A stretch of DNA of 64,000 nucleotides from an uncultured Lachnospiraceae bacterium (GTDB lineage: Bacteria; Bacillota; Clostridia; Lachnospirales; Lachnospiraceae), in NCBI GenBank assembly GCA_947173495.1, contig CAMWFQ010000006.1:62001-126000 (forward strand), given 5' to 3'. Positions within the stretch are counted from its first letter, which is position 1. Each line of letters starts with the position of its first letter. A program made the translations under genes and the position numbers. Shown here piece by piece: positions 1 to 9,167 of this stretch. The notes beneath the pieces were generated by a model. The model ran no database searches. It was not told the DNA's origin and was given only the letters and a program-made list of their open reading frames with translations.

Positions 1-224
1 CCCCGTTTCCATGCCGATACAAGCCCTCCGTTTTCCTTATGAATCACCCGGACCCTTGTATCGCTTTGGGCAAATTCATCGCAGACACGTCCGCTCCCAT
101 CCACAGAGCCGTCATCCACAAGCAGAATTTCCAGAACCGGACAGGTCTGGCCGGTCAGGCTCTCCACACACCTTTTCAGATATTTTCTGGTATTATATAC
201 CGGCACAATCACACTGACATTCAT
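1..224 (-). CDS. Glycosyltransferase family 2, N-terminal fragment cut by window edge
   Basis: The first 74 or so residues of a GT2 enzyme are visible. The protein opens with MNVSVIVPVYNT, the usual first beta strand of the GT-A fold, and carries LLVDDGSVDGS, the nucleotide-sugar binding DDGS motif, followed by VIHKENGGL. The ATG directly follows the TAG stop of the upstream sugar transferase with no spacer, so the two are probably translationally coupled and belong to the same unit. The catalytic C-terminal half lies outside the window, so donor and acceptor cannot be guessed. The role in assembling the repeat unit is inferred from context. Confidence 0.9.
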   Translation of the reverse strand, partial: MNVSVIVPVYNTRKYLKRCVESLTGQTCPVLEILLVDDGSVDGSGRVCDEFAQSDTRVRVIHKENGGLVSAWKR

Positions 225-1637
225 CTACTTAGACCCCCGCCCGGCCGCCACCACCCAGATCGTCCTGAGTAAAATCTTAAAATCCAGTGTCAGCGACCAT
301 CCATCGATATATTTCAGGTCATACTTCACCACATCATCGAAATTCTCCACCTCGCTGCGGCCGCTGACCTGCCAGAGACCTGTCAGCCCCGGCGTCATAC
401 TGATGCGTCTTCTGTAGTACTGATTATATTTCTCAAATTCATCCTCTGTGGGCGGTCTGGTTCCCACCAGACTCATATCGCCCTTAACCACATTATAAAA
501 CTGAGGAAGCTCATCAATACTGGTTTTTCTGATAAATTTCCCCACCTTTGTGATACGGGGGTCATTCTCCATCTTAAACATGAGCCCCTGCATTTCGTTG
601 AGCTTTTCCAGCTCCTTTTTCTTCTCCTCCGCATCCATGTACATAGAGCGGAACTTATAAATTTTAAACCTTCTGCCGTTGCGTCCGATCCGGATCTGGG
701 AAAAAAGTACCGGTCCCGGAGAATCTATCCGGATTGCCAGCGCAATAAAGGGAAAAAGCACTGCCGTAATCGCCAGCCCTGTCAGGCCTCCGATGATATC
801 GATGACCCTCTTGATCAGAAGCCGTTTATAACTGCTCTGGAAACGGGTATAAGTAATCACAGAATACCCTCCAAAGCTGTCTATTTTGCTTCTTTCAGAA
901 TGAGCGCCGGGCAGTTCCATACAGTAGTGACAATCCACTCCCATCTCGTCAAACCCGTTCAGCATATTCTGAATCTGTTTCTGCTTCAGCTCCGGTGCAT
1001 AAATAAACACTTCATCCAGCGCCATCAACGTAACGTCTTCTATAAAATCATCCCCGACTCTCATCACGGGTATTCCGCTTATCTCTTTCTCTTCCTGTCT
1101 GTCTTCCGGACATGCCACACCCACAATCTGATAATTCAGGTCCAGGCGCTCCTTAAGATGTGCCAGTACCTCTGCAGCCATTGCTCTCTGCGTAATCACC
1201 AGAACCTTGATTCTTGAAATTTCTGACCGGGAATGCAGCAGCAGTCCCTTTTTGATCATCATGTGAACTGCCAGCGTGAGCACTACGTTAATAACTGCAA
1301 AATAAATGGTCACCAGACGGGCAAAAACATCCGCCCATTTCAGGAAATACATGATGATCTGTACCACTGCCATCATGATGGCATGGTATTTTAATATCTC
1401 ATAAAATTCCCTGCTCAGACTTCTTCTCAGGAAATTTCTGTTCCAGTCAATGAAAAATGTATAAATGGTACAGATCAGCAGGTAAACCAGACACACCTGA
1501 AAGTGTATCTCTTTATCTCCCATATCCCTGAAATTACCAAATCGAAGGTAGGTAGCAATGATAAAGGAAATCCCTATTACTACCAAATCTGCAAACCAGA
1601 GCCCGTAAACTTCAACAATCTTATTTTTTTGATTCAT
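225..1637 (-). CDS. Polyprenyl glycosylphosphotransferase (initiating sugar transferase)
   Basis: A 470-residue membrane enzyme expected to move a sugar-1-phosphate from a nucleotide sugar to undecaprenyl phosphate, the first committed step of a repeat unit. Four N-terminal membrane segments (about 13-33, 46-63, 86-101, 107-128) are followed by a soluble Rossmann-like region (about 143-260). A further hydrophobic helix (280-302) leads into the catalytic domain. That domain has KFRSM (328-332), SIDELPQF (373-380), GTRPP (392-396) and PGLTGLWQVSGRS (416-428), all hallmarks of the bacterial sugar transferase family. The architecture is WbaP/CpsE-like, not the short PglC type found at 31490-32128, so the locus has two possible initiators. 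Its 5' end overlaps the GT17 gene by 17 bases. Confidence 0.95.
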   Translation of the reverse strand: MNQKNKIVEVYGLWFADLVVIGISFIIATYLRFGNFRDMGDKEIHFQVCLVYLLICTIYTFFIDWNRNFLRRSLSREFYEILKYHAIMMAVVQIIMYFLKWADVFARLVTIYFAVINVVLTLAVHMMIKKGLLLHSRSEISRIKVLVITQRAMAAEVLAHLKERLDLNYQIVGVACPEDRQEEKEISGIPVMRVGDDFIEDVTLMALDEVFIYAPELKQKQIQNMLNGFDEMGVDCHYCMELPGAHSERSKIDSFGGYSVITYTRFQSSYKRLLIKRVIDIIGGLTGLAITAVLFPFIALAIRIDSPGPVLFSQIRIGRNGRRFKIYKFRSMYMDAEEKKKELEKLNEMQGLMFKMENDPRITKVGKFIRKTSIDELPQFYNVVKGDMSLVGTRPPTEDEFEKYNQYYRRRISMTPGLTGLWQVSGRSEVENFDDVVKYDLKYIDGWSLTLDFKILLRTIWVVAAGRGSK

Positions 1638-2562
1638 TTCGCATTATCTTCCTCAATGCTTTCCTGCAAAAACGTCTGATCTTCATGGTACGTCTGATAT
1701 AGATCTGCTTTCCTCTGCTTACCGGAGGCATTATGAGATGGCGATACTCTTCCAGATGCTCCAGAAGATATTCCGGATAGCTCTCATCCACTTCCACCCT
1801 CTCAAAACGGGCATCCCGGCCAAAAATATCCTGTCCGAGAATCAGCCTGTCCTTTGCTTCCGCAAGAGTATCCTGATTATTATATTCCTGATGGGCCGCA
1901 GCAGCCACCTTTATCCCAATCCGCCTGGATACATCCTGTTCCCTGTTACTGCCCATATATCCGAAATGCCATCCGCCATCTGCCACACGTACCGCATTCG
2001 GCGCCGTGACGGGAGACTCCCTCAGCTCGATCATTCCCTGGGAGGGGATGCTTTTTTTCCCGAACACCTTGGTTCCCAGCCACATTTTTCGCTCCACACC
2101 CGGGAACTCCCTGGTAATGGAAAGAAGCTTTCCTGAAACCTCTTCCATGTTAAGATAACAGTAAAACATTCTCTGGGCCAGGTGATAGATTTTATCAGGA
2201 TCAAACTCTGCAATAATCTCCTTCAGGACCCTGGGATTAGGGATTTCATCCACATCGCTTAAAAGGATCACATCTTTATCATCTGCATCCTCAAGTCCTC
2301 TGACCAGCGCATTTTTCTGGAACTTGTCCCTTAAATGCGTCGTGGTGTCCACAGGTGAATTATCCACCACAATGTATTCAATCTTTGGCAGAAATTCCCG
2401 GAACAGCTCCTTATTTTTTTCAAAACACAGTTCCTTGGGCTGACCGGAAAAAGTCACAGTGGCTTCCTCGATCACAAATTTATCCACCAGCGGATCCAGA
2501 ATATGAAGCCGCAGTTTCAAAATATCCAGTTCATTAAAAAAGGGAATACAGTCATATACCAT
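1621..2562 (-). CDS. Glycosyltransferase family 17
   Basis: A 313-residue protein resembling GT17, the family of animal beta-1,4-N-acetylglucosaminyltransferase III, which also occurs in bacterial glycan loci. The N-terminus MVYDCIPFFNELDIL and the later VDKFVIEEATVTFSG are typical, as is LLSDVDEIPNP, which supplies the acidic metal-binding motif. The basic C-terminal tail may sit on the membrane. A GAGG ribosome binding site stands 7 bases before the ATG. It overlaps the next gene by 17 bases and is 38 bases from the DUF5672 gene, so it is co-transcribed. The donor is probably an N-acetylhexosamine by family analogy only. Confidence 0.88.
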   Translation of the reverse strand: MVYDCIPFFNELDILKLRLHILDPLVDKFVIEEATVTFSGQPKELCFEKNKELFREFLPKIEYIVVDNSPVDTTTHLRDKFQKNALVRGLEDADDKDVILLSDVDEIPNPRVLKEIIAEFDPDKIYHLAQRMFYCYLNMEEVSGKLLSITREFPGVERKMWLGTKVFGKKSIPSQGMIELRESPVTAPNAVRVADGGWHFGYMGSNREQDVSRRIGIKVAAAAHQEYNNQDTLAEAKDRLILGQDIFGRDARFERVEVDESYPEYLLEHLEEYRHLIMPPVSRGKQIYIRRTMKIRRFCRKALRKIMRNESKK

Positions 2563-2600
2563 ATCATTGCCTCATTCTTCCATGACCTTCCGGGCGTCTC

Positions 2601-3401
2601 TTACCTGTGCGCCATCCGTCTCCAGAATAAAAAGGGACGCACCATATCCTTGCATTTCAGCCACCTTCTCGTCCAGGGATTTTCAAACACCGGGTACTGC
2701 TCATTCCGCCCCCACCATTTATGAAACACAAAGGGGGCATCCACATCCATAATCTCCGGCACCGGATGCTCGTGCCCGAAATATTTTGCCGCCTCCACCG
2801 GCGCGATCTTCATCCCGGCAGCCTCCAGATTGTGCTTATTCATACAGCACAGGAAAATATCTTCATTGTAAAAGCCGTCTTCGTCCTTTTCCCACACAAG
2901 ACCTGCCTGGGCGGGGAAATCCAGAAGTCTTTTACTCCGCAGAGATACGCTGTTGCCCACCCGGCAGAGATTTCCTTCTCTGTCATGATAGCAGTGCTTC
3001 TTACCCGGCTCCGGTATGGGCCAGGGGGAACCGATATAGTCATAGTCTAAGAACGCATCCTGCCACTTTTCCGGATGAACCACAAAGCCATCATAGTGGA
3101 TCAGAAGCACATAATCCGTGTGAATATAATTTCCCAGCTCATACACCATCTTATAATTAAAGCAGTCGATATCTGTGAGCTTTGAAGTGTGTCTGTAATG
3201 AATGGAATCCGGCAGCATAAACGGCTTTCTGTGGGTGATCAGCACCACTTCTCCAAAATCGATCCCCTGCATGCTGTATTCCAGCGCCTTTATCGTCTCA
3301 TATACCTTCACGCTCGCCATAGCCGCCAGGGTCACATTGGGAAGCTGCAGCTTTTTCTTCTCTCCTGATCCTTTTCTGTTCCTACTCATAGGCCGCTCCA
3401 T
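2601..3401 (-). CDS. DUF5672 family protein, probable glycosyltransferase
   Basis: A 266-residue protein I place in DUF5672 from the pattern of an N-terminal VTLAAMASVKVYETIKAL, the middle YVLLIHYDGFVVHPEKW, YDYIGSPWP, and RVGNSVSLRSKRLL. The family occurs in polysaccharide loci and looks like a GT-A type transferase, with the HYDGF segment a candidate for the acidic metal-binding site. Most relatives I recall have GNGGFSLRS where this one has GNSVSLRS, a small deviation in a glycine-rich loop. The start is supported by GGAGA four bases before the ATG. It overlaps the upstream GT11-like gene by 20 bases. Confidence 0.75.
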   Translation of the reverse strand: MERPMSRNRKGSGEKKKLQLPNVTLAAMASVKVYETIKALEYSMQGIDFGEVVLITHRKPFMLPDSIHYRHTSKLTDIDCFNYKMVYELGNYIHTDYVLLIHYDGFVVHPEKWQDAFLDYDYIGSPWPIPEPGKKHCYHDREGNLCRVGNSVSLRSKRLLDFPAQAGLVWEKDEDGFYNEDIFLCCMNKHNLEAAGMKIAPVEAAKYFGHEHPVPEIMDVDAPFVFHKWWGRNEQYPVFENPWTRRWLKCKDMVRPFLFWRRMAHR

Positions 3402-4428
3402 TTTGTCTCCTGATTCTCCGGAGGATGGCTCTCCTGACCTTTTTCTGGTAAAACCACCCGTAAACCAGTCTTCTCCGGATATTCTGGAAAAAATATCTCA
3501 CTTTTCCGGGCCTCCGGTTCCTTCTGGCATAAAGAGACGAACGCCTCTTGTATTCCTCCAGCTCCTGTCTGCACTGTTCGGCGGTAAACAGCCTGCCCTT
3601 CCTGTCCATATAATGAAACAGCGAGTAAATATTCTGCTCCGATGCCCAGTAACCGTTCGAAACATTGTGTCTCGCCCAATATTTGGGGGCAATGGCAAAC
3701 CGCAAGGTATCACTGGTATGAGCCGGAAGACAGGCAAAAGAAGAATTGGAAAGAAGTAAATAACAGGCGTTTTTTAACGTCACATAATCCTTGCCGATAT
3801 CAAAATGAAAGGCCGGAATTCCCGGCAGGACCTTTCCTGCTGCCTCCACATCATCTGTAATGATCATAAACTCCATATCCGGCCGGATTTTTTTCATTTG
3901 CCTGATGCCGTGTACCCAGTACTTTTTATCGATAAAGAGCTCCGGACTGCCGGTATACTCTCCTCCACGCATATTGATAATGCAGAGATTTTCCCTGCTG
4001 TATTCCTTCGAGTCATATTCCGGCTTCACCTTAAGCCAGGATTTTACCTGATCCAGATATCTGATAAAATAAGACTCATCCTGCATATTGCCGTAGATCA
4101 GCGTCTGATCCTCCACATGATGGATTCCTTCATCCGCCCCGGCCACATAACACCCGTGCTGCATATCATGCCTGGAATTGCCCAGGTATAAACGGGTCTC
4201 CGCGTCCTGATAAATTTTGAAATTCTTCTTCTCTTCCTCGGAAATAGCATGTCCCAGATCCACATCCATAAAGTACATACCCCGGTCACTGTGAATATTA
4301 ACAGCAAAACGCTCCTGTCCTGCTGTCCCGAATTCATACCCGTTTTCCTCTGCCACTGCTCTGGCCGTCACATAACAGAACAGCTGATTTCCCAGTCCCT
4401 GCCCGTTGATAAACTCTGTCCCTATCAT
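3382..4428 (-). CDS. GT11-like (alpha-1,2-fucosyltransferase-related) glycosyltransferase
   Basis: A 348-residue protein with the N-terminal GQGLGNQLFCYVTAR signature that resembles the GGLGNQMFQYA opening of GT11 fucosyltransferases. Where GT11 has the HxRRGD donor-binding motif, this protein has INMRGGEYTGS, and near the end of the fold LLSNSSFACLPAH replaces NSSFSWWGAW. It is therefore a divergent relative and not a certain fucosyltransferase. The C-terminal 60 residues are very basic (RRNRRPGKVRYF), probably membrane binding. The start overlaps the ABC transporter stop as ATGA with a GGAGG site 7 bases upstream, showing tight coupling. Confidence 0.72.
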   Translation of the reverse strand: MIGTEFINGQGLGNQLFCYVTARAVAEENGYEFGTAGQERFAVNIHSDRGMYFMDVDLGHAISEEEKKNFKIYQDAETRLYLGNSRHDMQHGCYVAGADEGIHHVEDQTLIYGNMQDESYFIRYLDQVKSWLKVKPEYDSKEYSRENLCIINMRGGEYTGSPELFIDKKYWVHGIRQMKKIRPDMEFMIITDDVEAAGKVLPGIPAFHFDIGKDYVTLKNACYLLLSNSSFACLPAHTSDTLRFAIAPKYWARHNVSNGYWASEQNIYSLFHYMDRKGRLFTAEQCRQELEEYKRRSSLYARRNRRPGKVRYFFQNIRRRLVYGWFYQKKVRRAILRRIRRQNGAAYE

Positions 4429-6200
4429 CTGCCATCCTCCAGTGTAGTCTCTACCAGCCTGGTATGTTCCACTTTATAAATAATATCACACTTTTCGATG
4501 GTGTTTAATCGGTGTGCGATAATGATCATGGTCTTTTTGCCGTGGAAGCTGTTCACCGCCTCCATGACCGCCGCCTCCGTATCATTATCCAATGCGGAGG
4601 TGGCCTCGTCAAACACCAGTATCTCCGGATCATTATACAGGGCTCTGGCTATCCCGATCCGCTGTCTCTGTCCGCCCGAAAGCCGTACCCCTCTGTCGCC
4701 TATGGTGGTGTCAAGGCCTTCCGGAAGTTCTTCTACGAATTCTTTCAGCTGCGCCTCCTCAAGAACCTCCCAGATCCTCTTATCATCAATTTTATCCTCA
4801 TCAATGCCAAAGGCAATATTATCCCGAATAGATTCGTCGATCAGATAGATCGCCTGCGGAATATATCCCACCTGCGCCAGCCAGGACTCGTAATTTCTGA
4901 AAATATTTACGCCATCGCAGGTGATCTCCCCTGTCTGTGCATGCAAAAGGCCCAGCAACACATCGACTATCGTAGATTTTCCCGCGCCGGAAGCTCCAAT
5001 GATCCCCACTGACTTTCCCTTAGGTACTACCATATGAGCATCCTGAAAAATATATTTGTCGGAATCCGGGTAGTGAAAGCTGATATGGTTCAGTTCTATT
5101 TTGTCTTCCAGCTTTAATTTCTCCACCTGGGAATTCGCTTTTCTCTCCGCCAGCATGGCGTCCGTCTTCATACCCTCCTGCAGATTTTCATAGACAAAAT
5201 CAAGACTGGGCTGGGTATATGCAATTTCTGTAATATAAGTATTAATTCTGTTTACGCTTGGGAGCACCCTGATAGCAGCCACCCCGAAGGCCGCTATGGT
5301 AGTCATAATCGCCTTCACATCACCGCCGCCTTTGATGTAAACGGCAATAAAGGAAAGCATGCTGACAATAAACACCGTTTCAATCAGGAGCCTTGGCGCA
5401 TTATTCAGCACCGCATAATTTCTTGCCACATCAGCGCCCTTTTTCCCTGTTTCAAAATAATTTCTTATAAAAAACTCTTCCCGGTTCAGCACTTTCACAT
5501 CTTTCAGTCCATAGGTCGCCTGAATCCGCCATTTGGCAATCCGCGACTGAATGGCCTGGTTTCTGGCACCGATCCTGTTCAGCCTGGGCTTAAGCACCTT
5601 GATGATCAACAGCGTCATAATTCCAAAAATTGCAATAATGAACAAGGTCATAACCACATTCTGCCACAACAGCACCATAAAGATTAAAAGGGATACCACC
5701 ACCTCGCTTGCAAGCTGCAGCATGGCCAGAATCAGGGAAAAGGTCTGGGGAATGTCACTGTCTGTGATCCGGAAAACCGTAGGAATGTCTGCACCCAGAT
5801 ATTTCTCATAGGGCCGGTTGAGAAATTCCGCCATAACACGGCTGATCATACGGTTTCTGTTCTGAGTGATAAAAGAATTCTGTTTGTAAGTCAGAAATAA
5901 AACATAAAGATTTTTGATCACATAAACTGCCATAAGCCCCAGAAGAAGCGACATTGTGAGTTCTCCGGCATCTTCAATGTGCAGAATACGGCAGATCTCT
6001 TTTAAAAAATCATACTTTTCAATAAACGCCTGCAGACTCTCCGGCATCAGAAGCGCATTCACCACAGGGATCATACCCCCTACTCCCAATGTCTCCAGAA
6101 GGCCCCCGATAAAAATCATAATCCCAAGGAAAAAAAGCTGGATCTTCTGCTTTCTGTCAAATATATAACTGATTTTCCCAAACAAACCTGTTTTCTTCAT
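4425..6200 (-). CDS. ABC transporter, PglK-like lipid-linked glycan flippase
   Basis: A 591-residue half-transporter with an N-terminal membrane domain (roughly 1-330, six segments) and a C-terminal nucleotide-binding domain. The latter has Walker A GASGAGKST near 400, signature LSGGQRQR near 508, Walker B ILVFDEATSALD near 532, and the switch histidine in IIIAHRL near 563. The overall length and sequence are of the MsbA/PglK type that flips lipid-linked oligosaccharides. It is the first gene after a clear promoter and heads a unit of glycosyltransferases. A close paralogue is encoded at 47541-49298, so two glycans or two export steps may be served. Substrate is inferred. Confidence 0.92.
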   Translation of the reverse strand: MKKTGLFGKISYIFDRKQKIQLFFLGIMIFIGGLLETLGVGGMIPVVNALLMPESLQAFIEKYDFLKEICRILHIEDAGELTMSLLLGLMAVYVIKNLYVLFLTYKQNSFITQNRNRMISRVMAEFLNRPYEKYLGADIPTVFRITDSDIPQTFSLILAMLQLASEVVVSLLIFMVLLWQNVVMTLFIIAIFGIMTLLIIKVLKPRLNRIGARNQAIQSRIAKWRIQATYGLKDVKVLNREEFFIRNYFETGKKGADVARNYAVLNNAPRLLIETVFIVSMLSFIAVYIKGGGDVKAIMTTIAAFGVAAIRVLPSVNRINTYITEIAYTQPSLDFVYENLQEGMKTDAMLAERKANSQVEKLKLEDKIELNHISFHYPDSDKYIFQDAHMVVPKGKSVGIIGASGAGKSTIVDVLLGLLHAQTGEITCDGVNIFRNYESWLAQVGYIPQAIYLIDESIRDNIAFGIDEDKIDDKRIWEVLEEAQLKEFVEELPEGLDTTIGDRGVRLSGGQRQRIGIARALYNDPEILVFDEATSALDNDTEAAVMEAVNSFHGKKTMIIIAHRLNTIEKCDIIYKVEHTRLVETTLEDGR

Positions 6201-6287
6201 ACAGCTCCTCTTATCGTCACTGTCTGCTTCCCGGCAGCGCTGCTTTGATGCTTTCCATGCGGCCTGGTTTCTGACATAATTTTCGAA

Positions 6288-6316
6288 ATTATATCACAGA
6301 TTAAGGCTCCGGGCAA
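6288..6316 (-). promoter_or_regulatory. Sigma-A promoter for the flippase/GT17/sugar-transferase unit
   Basis: On the minus strand TTGCCC (6311-6316) and TATAAT (6288-6293) are separated by exactly 17 bases. The -10 lies about 88 bases before the ATG of the ABC transporter at 6200. No gene lies between. It is the best promoter match in the 268-base gap. Confidence 0.7.
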
Positions 6317-6371
6317 GTTTGGCTCCTTTGCTTTCACAACTCGCGAAATCTCCCCTCACACCTGCATCATG

Positions 6372-6473
6372 TTCTCACGGAATGCGCAGCCTGTGCGCAT
6401 TCCTGAGCCGTGAAAAGTAGCTCGCATACAGAGCGATTTTACTCGCGGAATATCATAAGGCTGAACTGTTACC
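6372..6473 (-). repeat. Intergenic hairpin repeat B, copy 1
   Basis: Read on the minus strand the element begins GGTAACAGTTCAGCC, whose TAA is the stop codon of the GT2 gene, and ends with a perfect 10-bp hairpin (6379-6388 with 6394-6403, 5-base loop) followed by GTGAGAA. The same order of parts is seen at 38042-38089, and the TAACAGTTCAGC part again at 37973-37985. There is no T-run, so it is not a standard terminator. Confidence 0.7.
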
Positions 6474-7500
6474 GCAGCGGAACAATGCATTTATCATAAA
6501 GCTTAACAAGCCGGTAATACATTCCCGGCCAGGCAAGAGCCATCTTCATCCTCACTTTGTCGCCGGATGCCACGAACTCTCCCTGGTAAATCTGTCTGAT
6601 CTGTTCCTTTTCGTTTCTCAGCAGCCCCATCAGCTCCTTTGCGGAAGATTTCATCTTTCTGTCTCTGAAATCCACAAAATAGAACAGCATATTACGGTAA
6701 AACTGGTAGGACGCCTTCCGGGAAAGTTCCTCCATCCCCATATTTTTCAAATACTGCGCCTGTTCCTTCCAGAAGGGAATCTCATCCTGAAACCGCCGTT
6801 CATGCAGTCTGCTGTTCATGATACTGCCTTTTCTGTCCACCCGGTAATTATAATAGGGCGTATCAAGGAAAACGCATTTTTCTGCCCTGCAGAGTGCCTG
6901 CGTCGTATACATAATATCCTCTGATTTGCGCCCATGGGGAAAACGGATCTCTTCTATCACCTTTTTATCAAACAGCTTGCTCCACACAGAATGATAAATG
7001 TGATACCGGGGATGGCCGCTGATATACAGCTCCAGTGTTTCTTCCCGCGAGAGCACCAGCTGCTCTCCTGAAAAAGAGGGATTTTCCGTTCCCGCTCCCC
7101 TCTGACTGTAGGCGCATATGGCAATCTGCGCTCCTGTGTCTGTGCAGGCTGTCAGCATGTCTTCATACATCCCCGGCTCGATCCAGTCATCTCCATCCAC
7201 GTATCCGATATAATCTCCTCCCGCAATGGCAACTCCCGCATTCCTGGCTCCGGAAGGCCCCTGGTTCTGTTCATGGATCACCCGTATGGCTTCATGCTCT
7301 TTCGCATATCTTTCACATATTTCCGGCGTATGATCCGTGGAACCGTCATCTACCAGTATGATCTCCATCCTCGGATAAGTCTGCGCCAGAAGACTCTCCA
7401 CACACCTGGGCAGATAATCCTCAATGTTATATGCGGTCACTACTACCGATATCAGTATCTCTCCGGTTTTCATGTCAGATCCCGTTCTCCTTTTGCCCAT
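6469..7500 (-). CDS. Glycosyltransferase family 2
   Basis: A 343-residue GT2 enzyme. The GT-A half opens with ISVVVTAYNIEDYLPRCVESLL and carries ILVDDGSTDHT, GPSGARNAG and YVDGDDWIEP, the donor and metal-binding motifs. The C-terminal half is helical and unassigned. Two in-frame starts are possible: the ATG at 7500, preceded by a weak TAGGT site, and the ATG nine codons in, just before KTGEILISV; the longer form is given. The stop codon lies inside an intergenic repeat. It is last in a unit of two GT11, one GT4 and one acetyltransferase gene, so it probably adds one sugar of the same repeat unit. Confidence 0.9.
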   Translation of the reverse strand: MGKRRTGSDMKTGEILISVVVTAYNIEDYLPRCVESLLAQTYPRMEIILVDDGSTDHTPEICERYAKEHEAIRVIHEQNQGPSGARNAGVAIAGGDYIGYVDGDDWIEPGMYEDMLTACTDTGAQIAICAYSQRGAGTENPSFSGEQLVLSREETLELYISGHPRYHIYHSVWSKLFDKKVIEEIRFPHGRKSEDIMYTTQALCRAEKCVFLDTPYYNYRVDRKGSIMNSRLHERRFQDEIPFWKEQAQYLKNMGMEELSRKASYQFYRNMLFYFVDFRDRKMKSSAKELMGLLRNEKEQIRQIYQGEFVASGDKVRMKMALAWPGMYYRLVKLYDKCIVPLR

Positions 7501-7521
7501 AAATTACCTACTAATCAAATA

Positions 7522-7573
7522 GGGAAGATTTATCTTCCCCTACTCGCCGCGCCCCATACGCCGCTTTAGCGGC
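7522..7573. repeat. Two small inverted repeats between GT11 and GT2 genes
   Basis: The 84-base gap holds GGGAAGAT/ATCTTCCC (7522-7539, two-base centre) and GCCGC/GCGGC (7560-7573, four-base loop). On the minus strand the first is followed by TATTTGATT, too poor a T-run for a confident terminator. They may slow transcription or be repeat remnants. Confidence 0.4.
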
Positions 7574-7584
7574 ATACTTCCTCT

Positions 7585-8529
7585 TCATGGGGCTGCGCAT
7601 AAATCCTCTGCCGGCATCACTATGCCGGCAGGTGAAATACGGATCATTTCTTCCGTATAAATGTCTCTGCAGTCCTGGTTATTAAACCACTTGGAAGGAG
7701 CCACCACAATTTTATCCGGGGAAGGATTCAGCCATGCTCCCCACCAGCTAAAGCTGGAATTTGCCAGAATATGATGCCTGCATCTGCTCATCAGCAGCAT
7801 ATCCATATATCCTTCCTCCTCCGCATTTCCCTCCACCACAACGAATCTCTCCGGTGAAAGCGCAAGCTTCCTGCTAAAGTCCGGGAGCCAGTCACGCACC
7901 CATTCCTTATCGTTGCTGAGGACAAAAAATACAGACCCGGGAACGCTCTTCAGCATCCTCCGGACAGCTCCCTCGTAATATTCCTGCGTGCAGATCCCTC
8001 CATACACTTCACTGGTGGTAAGATAGTCTCCTCTGCGCACATGCAGAGATACCGAGTTGCATCCCTGAATCCGTTCCAGATAGTCCCTCATCCGTCTTTC
8101 TGTTTCCGTGTTCAAAGCGTCCCAGAGTCTGTCCGAAAAGGTAAAAGCCCTGCGCACCTCTTCTTTTATATCCTGAAAATATTTTTCGCTCTGAAAATAA
8201 CCCGTCAGATAAGCACTCTCCTTCTCCAGCACGACTCTGTCAAAATTACAGTCTCTTTCATGGTATTCCCTGGATTTTCTCCCGAACAGCTTTCTCCTTA
8301 TTCTGTGAGACCATTTCAAAAATCCGTCTGTAATCTCGTTGATCTCGTCTTTCGACGCCTTTGGATATTCAATCCCGAATACCCACAGCATGATGGGCCT
8401 GGCGTTTTCAAGCTCATATTCCGTGATATCGTCCATTTTTACATATTTGCCCTGGGCGCAGAGCTTCAAATACAGAGCGTACTGAAACATCTGATTTCCC
8501 AGACCGCCTGTCATTCTGATGATATTCAT
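7585..8529 (-). CDS. Alpha-1,2-fucosyltransferase, GT11
   Basis: A 314-residue GT11 enzyme that would transfer fucose from GDP-fucose in alpha-1,2 linkage. It has the full family pattern: GGLGNQMFQYALYLKL at the N-terminus, HVRRGDYLT in the middle (the donor-binding HxRRGD motif) and NSSFSWWGAWLN near the C-terminus. Length matches the family. It overlaps the acetyltransferase gene by four bases. A paralogue at 10219-11178 has the same ends but has lost part of the middle motif. GDP-fucose synthesis genes are not in the window, so the precursor must be made elsewhere. Confidence 0.94.
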   Translation of the reverse strand: MNIIRMTGGLGNQMFQYALYLKLCAQGKYVKMDDITEYELENARPIMLWVFGIEYPKASKDEINEITDGFLKWSHRIRRKLFGRKSREYHERDCNFDRVVLEKESAYLTGYFQSEKYFQDIKEEVRRAFTFSDRLWDALNTETERRMRDYLERIQGCNSVSLHVRRGDYLTTSEVYGGICTQEYYEGAVRRMLKSVPGSVFFVLSNDKEWVRDWLPDFSRKLALSPERFVVVEGNAEEEGYMDMLLMSRCRHHILANSSFSWWGAWLNPSPDKIVVAPSKWFNNQDCRDIYTEEMIRISPAGIVMPAEDLCAAP

Positions 8530-9080
8530 ATGATTATCGGTTCCCGCCTTTCATAATAAATACTGCCTGGCGGAACATCCTTTCTTACCACACTTCCGGC
8601 TCCTATCACAGCATGATCGCCAATGGTGACCCCCTTTAAGATCACACAGCCGGCTCCCACCCATACGTGATCGCCAATCCTGATCTCTTTTGCCGGAAAT
8701 TCCTCTCCGGAAGAGCTGGCATGCTTACTTTCCGTTTCCTGTCTCTCAGATCTGAAATCATGGTCGTGATCCACGATCACCAGATTGTTTCCGAATTTAC
8801 AGTACTCGCCTATAGTGATCTTTTTCATACAGGTTATGGAGCTGTTACTGTTAAAAAAGCAGTGCGCGCCTATTTCCAGGCTGCCCCTTTGTCCACAGCC
8901 CAGGTAAAGCCCGCCCCGGTTCTGCACCTTTTTGCCTAATCTGATACGGGCAGCTCTGTCTTTTTCGATCCGGACCTTTTCAAGCGCCTGCGGAAACGGG
9001 ATCTCCACTCCGCCGCCATATTTCAGTTTCCACAGTATGATACAAAATGTGCTCTTCAGCGCTTTCATCATCAATCCCAT
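8526..9080 (-). CDS. Hexapeptide-repeat acyltransferase (serine acetyl/maltose acetyl type)
   Basis: A 184-residue protein with left-handed beta-helix repeats such as IGDHVWVGAGCVILKG and IGDHAVIGAGSVVRKDVPPG, typical of CoA-dependent O-acetyltransferases acting on sugars. The catalytic histidine candidate is in IVDHDHDF. The first 50 residues resemble WcaF/colanic acid type enzymes. It sits between a GT4 and a GT11 gene and overlaps the latter by four bases, so it probably O-acetylates the growing unit. It does not look like PglD, the 4-amino-sugar acetyltransferase, whose N-terminal Rossmann domain is absent. Confidence 0.88.
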   Translation of the reverse strand: MGLMMKALKSTFCIILWKLKYGGGVEIPFPQALEKVRIEKDRAARIRLGKKVQNRGGLYLGCGQRGSLEIGAHCFFNSNSSITCMKKITIGEYCKFGNNLVIVDHDHDFRSERQETESKHASSSGEEFPAKEIRIGDHVWVGAGCVILKGVTIGDHAVIGAGSVVRKDVPPGSIYYERREPIII

Positions 9081-9167
9081 AGTGTCATCTTTCCTCTGCT
9101 TTCATATTCCAGATAAACCCCCATCATGCTCAGCCTGCCGCTTTTGCAGGCCGCATGGCCATCCATG

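Noticed and set aside
8526-9080. PglD assignment for the hexapeptide acetyltransferase
   Set aside because: It lacks the N-terminal Rossmann domain of PglD and sits far from the pgl genes.
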